Assembly: GCF_040954835.1 (NCBI RefSeq)
Contig: NW_027168352.1
Coordinates: 676,635-740,634, forward strand
Reading direction: 5' to 3'
From: Lepisosteus oculatus
Taxonomy: Eukaryota > Chordata > Actinopteri > Semionotiformes > Lepisosteidae
DNA: 64,000 nt
Numbering within the stretch: position 1 is the stretch's first letter; each line of letters begins with the position of its first letter. Below are positions 55,845 through 64,000 of this stretch, in pieces. Under the pieces are notes generated by a model. It saw only the letters and a list, made by a program, of their open reading frames with translations, did no database searches and had not been told where the DNA came from. The translations under genes and the position numbers were made by a program.

Positions 55845-58800
55845 TATGATGTTACTGCCCCATAACTTACATGGGGTTGACCAAACTTACAGAAACATGT
55901 TTATTTCTGCTGAAAAACATGTTTTGACCCTTTCAGCACACTGGGGTTAAGGGCTGAGTGTGTTGGCTCTTCTGAGCCTTGCTGTTACAAGTAGATTCAG
56001 CTGTCTGAAAAAACGTGTTTATTTCGGGCTGAAAAACACGTTTTGAAAAGTGTGATGTTACTGCCCCATAACTTACATGGGGTTGACCAAACTTGCAGAA
56101 ACATGTTTATTTCTGCTGAAAAACACGTTTTGACAATTTCTGCACACTGGGGTTAAGGGCTGAGTGTGTGGGCTCTTTTGAGCCTTGCTGTTACAAGGAG
56201 ATTCAGTTGCCTGAAAAAACGCGTTTATTTCGGGCTGAAAAACACGTTTTGAAAAGTGTGATGTTACTGCCCCATAACTTACATGGGGTTGACCAAACTT
56301 GCAGAAACATGTTTATTTCTGCTGAAAAACACGTTTTGACCCTTTATGCACACTGGGGTTAAGGGCTGAGTGTGTTGGCTCTTCTGAGCCTTGCTGTTAC
56401 AAGTAGATTCAGCTGTCTGAAAAAACGTGTTTATTTCGGGCTGAAAAACACTTTTTGAAAAGTGTGATGTTACTGCCCCATAACTTACATGGGGTTGACA
56501 AAACTTGCAGAAACATGTTTATTTCTGCAGAAAAACACGTTTTGACCCTTTCTGCACACTGGGGTTAAGGGTTGAGTGTGTGGGCACTTCTGAGCATTGC
56601 TGTTACAAGTAGATTCAGTTGTCTGAAAAAACGCGTTTATTTCGGGCTGAAAAACACGTTTTGAAAACTGTGATGTTACTGCCCCATAACTTACATGGTG
56701 TTGACCAAACTTGCAGAAACATGTTTATTTCTGCTGAAAAACACGTTTTGACCCTTTCTGCACACTGGGGTTAAGGGCTGAGTGTGTTGGCACTTCTGAG
56801 CCTTGCTGTTACAAGTAGATTCAGCTGTCTGAAAAAACGTGTTTATTTCGGGCTGAAAAACACGTTTTGAAAAGTGTGATGTTACTGCCCCATAACTTAC
56901 ATGGGGTTGACCAAACTTGCAGAAACATGTTTATTTCTGCTGAAAAACACGTTTTGACCCTTTCTGCACACTGGGGTTAAGGGCTGAGTGTGTTGGCACT
57001 TCTGAGCCTTGCTGTTACAAGTAGATTCAGCTGTCTGAAAAAACGTGTTTATTTCGGGCTGAAAAACACGTTTTGAAAAGTGTGATGTTACTGCCCCATA
57101 ACTTACATGGGGTTGACCAAACTTGCAGAAACATGTTTATTTCTGCTGAAAAACACGTTTTGACCCTTTCTGCACACTGGGGTTAAGGGCTGAGTGTGTT
57201 GGCACTTCTGAGCCTTGCTGTTACAAGTAGATTCAGCTGTCTGAAAAAACGTGTTTATTTCGGGCTGAAAAACACGTTTTGAAAAGTGTGATGTTACTGC
57301 CCCATAACTTACATGGGGTTGACCAAACTTGCAGAAACATGTTTATTTCAGCTGAAAAACACGTTTTGACACTTTCTGTACACTGGGGTTAAGGGCTGAG
57401 TGTGTGGGCTCTTCTGAGCCTTGCTGTTACAAGGAGATTCAGTTGTCTGAAAAAACGCGTTTATTTCGGGCTGAAAAACACGTTTTGAAAAGTGTGATGT
57501 TACTGCCCCATAACTTACATGGGGTTGACCAAACTTGCAGAAACATGTTTATTTCTGCTGAAAAACACGTTTTGACCCTTTCTGCACACTGGGGTTAAGG
57601 GTTGAGTGTGTGGGCATTTCTGAGCCTTGCTGTTACAAGTAGATTCAGTTGTCTGAAAAAACGCGTTTATTTCGGGCTGAAAAACACGTTTTGAAAAGTG
57701 TGATGTTACTGCCCCATAACTTACATGGGGTTGACCAAACTTGCAGAAACATGTTTATTTCTGCTGAAAAACACGTTTTGACCCTTTCTGCACACTGGGG
57801 TTAAGGGCTGAGTGTGTTGGCACTTCTGAGCCTTGCTGTTACAAGTAGATTCAGCTGTCTGAAAAAACGCGTTTATTTCGGGCTGAAAAACACGTTTTGA
57901 AAACTGTGATGTTACTGCCCCATAACTTACATGGTGTTGACCAAACTTGCAGAAACATGTTTATTTCTGCTGAAAAACACGTTTTGACCCTTTCTGCACA
58001 CTGGGGTTAAGGGCTGAGTGTGTTGGCACTTCTGAGCCTTGCTGTTACAAGTAGATTCAGCTGTCTGAAAAAACGTGTTTATTTCGGGCTGAAAAACACG
58101 TTTTGAAAAGTGTGATGTTACTGCCCCATAACTTACATGGGGTTGACCAAACTTGCAGAAACATGTTTATTTCTGCTGAAAAACACGTTTTGACCCTTTC
58201 TGCACACTGGGGTTAAGGGCTGAGTGTGTTGGCACTTCTGAGCCTTGCTGTTACAAGTAGATTCAGCTGTCTGAAAAAACGTGTTTATTTCGGGCTGAAA
58301 AACACGTTTTGAAAAGTGTGATGTTACTGCCCCATAACTTACATGGGGTTGACCAAACTTGCAGAAACATGTTTATTTCTGCTGAAAAACACGTTTTGAC
58401 CCTTTCTGCACACTGGGGTTAAGGGCTGAGTGTGTTGGCACTTCTGAGCCTTGCTGTTACAAGTAGATTCAGCTGTCTGAAAAAACGTGTTTATTTCGGG
58501 CTGAAAAACACGTTTTGAAAAGTGTGATGTTACTGCCCCATAACTTACATGGGGTTGACCAAACTTGCAGAAACATGTTTATTTCAGCTGAAAAACACGT
58601 TTTGACACTTTCTGTACACTGGGGTTAAGGGCTGAGTGTGTGGGCTCTTCTGAGCCTTGCTGTTACAAGGAGATTCAGTTGTCTGAAAAAACGCGTTTAT
58701 TTCGGGCTGAAAAACACGTTTTGAAAAGTGTGATGTTACTGCCCCATAACTTACATGGGGTTGACCAAACTTGCAGAAACATGTTTATTTCTGCTGAAAA

Positions 58801-61800
58801 ACACGTTTTGACCCTTTCTGCACACTGGGGTTAAGGGTTGAGTGTGTGGGCATTTCTGAGCCTTGCTGTTACAAGTAGATTCAGTTGTCTGAAAAAACGC
58901 GTTTATTTCGGGCTGAAAAACACGTTTTGAAAAGTGTGATGTTACTGCCCCATAACTTACATGGGGTTGACCAAACTTGCAGAAACATGTTTATTTCTGC
59001 TGAAAAACACGTTTTGACCCTTTCTGCACACTGGGGTTAAGGGCTGAGTGTGTTGGCACTTCTGAGCCTTGCTGTTACAAGTAGATTCAGCTGTCTGAAA
59101 AAACGCGTTTATTTCGGGCTGAAAAACACGTTTTGAAAAGTGTGATGTTACTGCCCCATAACTTACATGGGGTTGACCAAACTTGCAGAAACATGTTTAT
59201 TTCTGCTGAAAAACACGTTTTGACAATTTCTGCACACTGGGGTTAAGGGCTGAGTGTGTGGGCTCTTTTGAGCCTTGCTGTTACAAGGAGATTCAGTTGC
59301 CTGAAAAAACGCGTTTATTTCGGGCTGAAAAACACGTTTTGAAAAGTGTGATGTTACTGCCCCATAACTTACATGGGGTTGACCAAACTTGCAGAAACAT
59401 GTTTATTTCTGCTGAAAAACACGTTTTGACACTTTCTGTACACTGGGGTTAAGGGTTGAGTGTGTGGGCACTTCTGAGCCTTGCTGTTACAAGTAGATTC
59501 AGTTGCCTGAAAAAACGCGTTTATTTCTGGCTGAAAAACACGTTTTGAAAAGTGTGACGTTATTGCCCCATAACTTACATGGGGTTGACCAAACTTGCAG
59601 AAACATGTTTATTTCTGCTGAAAAACACGTTTTGACCCTTTCTGCACACTGGGGTTAAGGGCTGAGTGTGTTGGCACTTCTGAGCCTTGCTGTTACAAGT
59701 AGATTCAGCTGTCTGAAAAAACGTGTTTATTTCGGGCTGAAAAACACGTTTTGAAAAGTGTGATGTTACTGCCCCATAACTTACATGGGGTTGACCAAAC
59801 TTGCAGAAACATGTTTATTTCTGCTGAAAAACACGTTTTGACCCTTTCTGCACACTGGGGTTAAGGGTTGAGTGTGTGGGCACTTCTGAGCCTTGCTGTT
59901 ACAAGTAGATTCAGTTGTCTGAAAAAACGCGTTTATTTCGGGCTGAAAAACACGTTTTGAAAAGTATGATGTTACTGCCCCATAACTTACATGGGGTTGA
60001 CCAAACTTACAGAAACATGTTTATTTCTGCTGAAAAACATGTTTTGACCCTTTCAGCACACTGGGGTTAAGGGCTGAGTGTGTTGGCTCTTCTGAGCCTT
60101 GCTGTTACAAGTAGATTCAGCTGTCTGAAAAAACGTGTTTATTTCGGGCTGAAAAACACGTTTTGAAAAGTGTGATGTTACTGCCCCATAACTTACATGG
60201 GGTTGACCAAACTTGCAGAAACATGTTTATTTCTGCTGAAAAACACGTTTTGACAATTTCTGCACACTGGGGTTAAGGGCTGAGTGTGTGGGCTCTTTTG
60301 AGCCTTGCTGTTACAAGGAGATTCAGTTGCCTGAAAAAACGCGTTTATTTCGGGCTGAAAAACACGTTTTGAAAAGTGTGATGTTACTGCCCCATAACTT
60401 ACATGGGGTTGACCAAACTTGCAGAAACATGTTTATTTCTGCTGAAAAACACGTTTTGACCCTTTCTGCACACTGGGGTTAAGGGCTGAGTGTGTTGGCT
60501 CTTCTGAGCCTTGCTGTTACAAGTAGATTCAGCTGTCTGAAAAAACGTGTTTATTTCGGGCTGAAAAACACTTTTTGAAAAGTGTGATGTTACTGCCCCA
60601 TAACTTACATGGGGTTGACAAAACTTGCAGAAACATGTTTATTTCTGCAGAAAAACACGTTTTGACCCTTTCTGCACACTGGGGTTAAGGGTTGAGTGTG
60701 TGGGCACTTCTGAGCATTGCTGTTACAAGTAGATTCAGTTGTCTGAAAAAACGCGTTTATTTCGGGCTGAAAAACACGTTTTGAAAACTGTGATGTTACT
60801 GCCCCATAACTTACATGGTGTTGACCAAACTTGCAGAAACATGTTTATTTCTGCTGAAAAACACGTTTTGACCCTTTCTGCACACTGGGGTTAAGGGCTG
60901 AGTGTGTTGGCACTTCTGAGCCTTGCTGTTACAAGTAGATTCAGCTGTCTGAAAAAACGTGTTTATTTCGGGCTGAAAAACACGTTTTGAAAAGTGTGAT
61001 GTTACTGCCCCATAACTTACATGGGGTTGACCAAACTTGCAGAAACATGTTTATTTCTGCTGAAAAACACGTTTTGACCCTTTCTGCACACTGGGGTTAA
61101 GGGCTGAGTGTGTTGGCACTTCTGAGCCTTGCTGTTACAAGTAGATTCAGCTGTCTGAAAAAACGTGTTTATTTCGGGCTGAAAAACACGTTTTGAAAAG
61201 TGTGATGTTACTGCCCCATAACTTACATGGGGTTGACCAAACTTGCAGAAACATGTTTATTTCTGCTGAAAAACACGTTTTGACCCTTTCTGCACACTGG
61301 GGTTAAGGGCTGAGTGTGTTGGCACTTCTGAGCCTTGCTGTTACAAGTAGATTCAGCTGTCTGAAAAAACGTGTTTATTTCGGGCTGAAAAACACGTTTT
61401 GAAAAGTGTGATGTTACTGCCCCATAACTTACATGGGGTTGACCAAACTTGCAGAAACATGTTTATTTCAGCTGAAAAACACGTTTTGACACTTTCTGTA
61501 CACTGGGGTTAAGGGCTGAGTGTGTGGGCTCTTCTGAGCCTTGCTGTTACAAGGAGATTCAGTTGTCTGAAAAAACGCGTTTATTTCGGGCTGAAAAACA
61601 CGTTTTGAAAAGTGTGATGTTACTGCCCCATAACTTACATGGGGTTGACCAAACTTGCAGAAACATGTTTATTTCTGCTGAAAAACACGTTTTGACCCTT
61701 TCTGCACACTGGGGTTAAGGGTTGAGTGTGTGGGCATTTCTGAGCCTTGCTGTTACAAGTAGATTCAGCTGTCTGAAAAAACGCGTTTATTTCGGGCTGA

Positions 61801-63878
61801 AAAACACGTTTTGAAAACTGTGATGTTACTGCCCCATAACTTACATGGTGTTGACCAAACTTGCAGAAACATGTTTATTTCTGCTGAAAAACACGTTTTG
61901 ACCCTTTCTGCACACTGGGGTTAAGGGCTGAGTGTGTTGGCACTTCTGAGCCTTGCTGTTACAAGTAGATTCAGCTGTCTGAAAAAACGTGTTTATTTCG
62001 GGCTGAAAAACACGTTTTGAAAAGTGTGATGTTACTGCCCCATAACTTACATGGGGTTGACCAAACTTGCAGAAACATGTTTATTTCTGCTGAAAAACAC
62101 GTTTTGACCCTTTCTGCACACTGGGGTTAAGGGCTGAGTGTGTTGGCACTTCTGAGCCTTGCTGTTACAAGTAGATTCAGCTGTCTGAAAAAACGTGTTT
62201 ATTTCGGGCTGAAAAACACGTTTTGAAAAGTGTGATGTTACTGCCCCATAACTTACATGGGGTTGACCAAACTTGCAGAAACATGTTTATTTCTGCTGAA
62301 AAACACGTTTTGACCCTTTCTGCACACTGGGGTTAAGGGCTGAGTGTGTTGGCACTTCTGAGCCTTGCTGTTACAAGTAGATTCAGCTGTCTGAAAAAAC
62401 GTGTTTATTTCGGGCTGAAAAACACGTTTTGAAAAGTGTGATGTTACTGCCCCATAACTTACATGGGGTTGACCAAACTTGCAGAAACATGTTTATTTCA
62501 GCTGAAAAACACGTTTTGACACTTTCTGTACACTGGGGTTAAGGGCTGAGTGTGTGGGCTCTTCTGAGCCTTGCTGTTACAAGGAGATTCAGTTGTCTGA
62601 AAAAACGCGTTTATTTCGGGCTGAAAAACACGTTTTGAAAAGTGTGATGTTACTGCCCCATAACTTACATGGGGTTGACCAAACTTGCAGAAACATGTTT
62701 ATTTCTGCTGAAAAACACGTTTTGACCCTTTCTGCACACTGGGGTTAAGGGTTGAGTGTGTGGGCATTTCTGAGCCTTGCTGTTACAAGTAGATTCAGTT
62801 GTCTGAAAAAACGCGTTTATTTCGGGCTGAAAAACACGTTTTGAAAAGTGTGATGTTACTGCCCCATAACTTACATGGGGTTGACCAAACTTGCAGAAAC
62901 ATGTTTATTTCTGCTGAAAAACACGTTTTGACCCTTTCTGCACACTGGGGTTAAGGGCTGAGTGTGTTGGCACTTCTGAGCCTTGCTGTTACAAGTAGAT
63001 TCAGCTGTCTGAAAAAACGCGTTTATTTCGGGCTGAAAAACACGTTTTGAAAAGTGTGATGTTACTGCCCCATAACTTACATGGGGTTGACCAAACTTGC
63101 AGAAACATGTTTATTTCTGCTGAAAAACACGTTTTGACAATTTCTGCACACTGGGGTTAAGGGCTGAGTGTGTGGGCTCTTTTGAGCCTTGCTGTTACAA
63201 GGAGATTCAGTTGCCTGAAAAAACGCGTTTATTTCGGGCTGAAAAACACGTTTTGAAAAGTGTGATGTTACTGCCCCATAACTTACATGGGGTTGACCAA
63301 ACTTGCAGAAACATGTTTATTTCTGCTGAAAAACACGTTTTGACACTTTCTGTACACTGGGGTTAAGGGTTGAGTGTGTGGGCACTTCTGAGCCTTGCTG
63401 TTACAAGTAGATTCAGTTGCCTGAAAAAACGCGTTTATTTCTGGCTGAAAAACACGTTTTGAAAAGTGTGACGTTATTGCCCCATAACTTACATGGGGTT
63501 GACCAAACTTGCAGAAACATGTTTATTTCTGCTGAAAAACACGTTTTGACCCTTTCTGCACACTGGGGTTAAGGGCTGAGTGTGTTGGCACTTCTGAGCC
63601 TTGCTGTTACAAGTAGATTCAGCTGTCTGAAAAAACGTGTTTATTTCGGGCTGAAAAACACGTTTTGAAAAGTGTGATGTTACTGCCCCATAACTTACAT
63701 GGGGTTGACCAAACTTGCAGAAACATGTTTATTTCTGCTGAAAAACACGTTTTGACCCTTTCTGCACACTGGGGTTAAGGGTTGAGTGTGTGGGCACTTC
63801 TGAGCCTTGCTGTTACAAGTAGATTCAGTTGTCTGAAAAAACGCGTTTATTTCGGGCTGAAAAACACGTTTTGAAAAG
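55845..63878. repeat. Higher-order satellite units of 20 and 19 monomers
   Basis: The GTATGATG marker lies at 55845, 59965 and 63879, i.e. intervals of 4120 bp (20 monomers) and 3914 bp (19 monomers). Other variant monomers keep the same spacing. The shorter block lacks one monomer. This part differs in composition from the 4731-bp blocks to the left. Confidence 0.75.
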
Positions 63879-64000
63879 TATGATGTTACTGCCCCATAAC
63901 TTACATGGGGTTGACCAAACTTACAGAAACATGTTTATTTCTGCTGAAAAACATGTTTTGACCCTTTCAGCACACTGGGGTTAAGGGCTGAGTGTGTTGG

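Larger units (their letters stand above)
34197..64000. repeat. 206-bp satellite array with higher-order structure
   Basis: About 145 tandem monomers of 206 bp run to the window end. Each monomer has two copies of GCTGAAAAACACGTTTTGA (about 88 bp apart), CCCCATAACTTACATGGGGT, and GGGGTTAAGGGCTGAGTGTG. Variants include a 4-bp deletion (ACGTATTTC for ACGTGTTTATTTC) and AAAAGTATGATG for AAAAGTGTGATG. No spacers or unrelated insertions were seen. Frames of 64, 77 and 88 codons recur every few monomers but break each time, because 206 is not a multiple of three. Confidence 0.97.

Noticed and set aside
34778-63366. Recurring open frames of 64 codons on the plus strand and 77 or 88 on the minus strand in the satellite
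   Set aside because: They repeat with the 206-bp monomer, start at GTG or in frame by chance, and end once per monomer because 206 is not a multiple of three. They are shadows of the satellite and not genes.
34197-64000. CENP-B box in the satellite
   Set aside because: TTTCGGGCTGAAAAACACG has TTCG but lacks the required A and CGGG at their places in the consensus. No other candidate was seen in the monomer.

Overview
The window is eukaryotic, vertebrate-type DNA. It contains perfect (TTAGGG)n telomeric DNA, vertebrate-style tRNA genes (Val-CAC, His-GTG, Glu-TTC, Asp-GTC) with pol III T-runs, candidate split exons with consensus splice sites, a non-LTR retrotransposon 3' end, ATT-tailed interspersed repeats and many GC-rich minisatellites. 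The repeats look like those of ray-finned fishes; the species is not identified and that placement is inference. No complete protein-coding gene can be read, and most long open frames are by-products of tandem repeats whose unit is not a multiple of three.

Layout. Positions 1-18069 are one unit of a large segmental duplication, and 18070-34152 are a second, nearly identical copy in the same orientation. In order, each copy holds: a CA-rich minisatellite; a block ('A') with a dispersed repeat carrying a CTCF-like core, a 31-bp minisatellite and an orphan copy of a gene's last exon; a retrotransposon 3' end; a 49-bp and then a 66-bp minisatellite; a tRNA gene cluster; a second, diverged block ('B') with the same content as A; and, continuing from B, candidate upstream exons of a minus-strand gene of unknown function. 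Copy 1 alone continues past 15715, with one more candidate exon, a second splice-donor-like array, interspersed repeats and a CpG-rich promoter-like segment.

Copy 2 stops abruptly inside a G-rich 38-bp minisatellite and runs directly into seven perfect TTAGGG units (34148-34198). These join, without spacer, a 206-bp satellite that fills the rest of the window (about 145 monomers, 34197-64000). The satellite has higher-order structure: one marker variant recurs at 4731, 4731, 4112, 4120 and 3914 bp, with shorter intervals of 2468 and 2262 bp.

The most interesting points are: the minisatellite / telomere repeat / satellite junction, which looks like a healed or fused chromosome end; the 66-bp minisatellite, which is an amplified antisense copy of the retrotransposon 3' end; the uneven decay of the tRNA genes between two otherwise almost identical copies; and the nested higher-order satellite. 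The window looks subtelomeric or pericentromeric.
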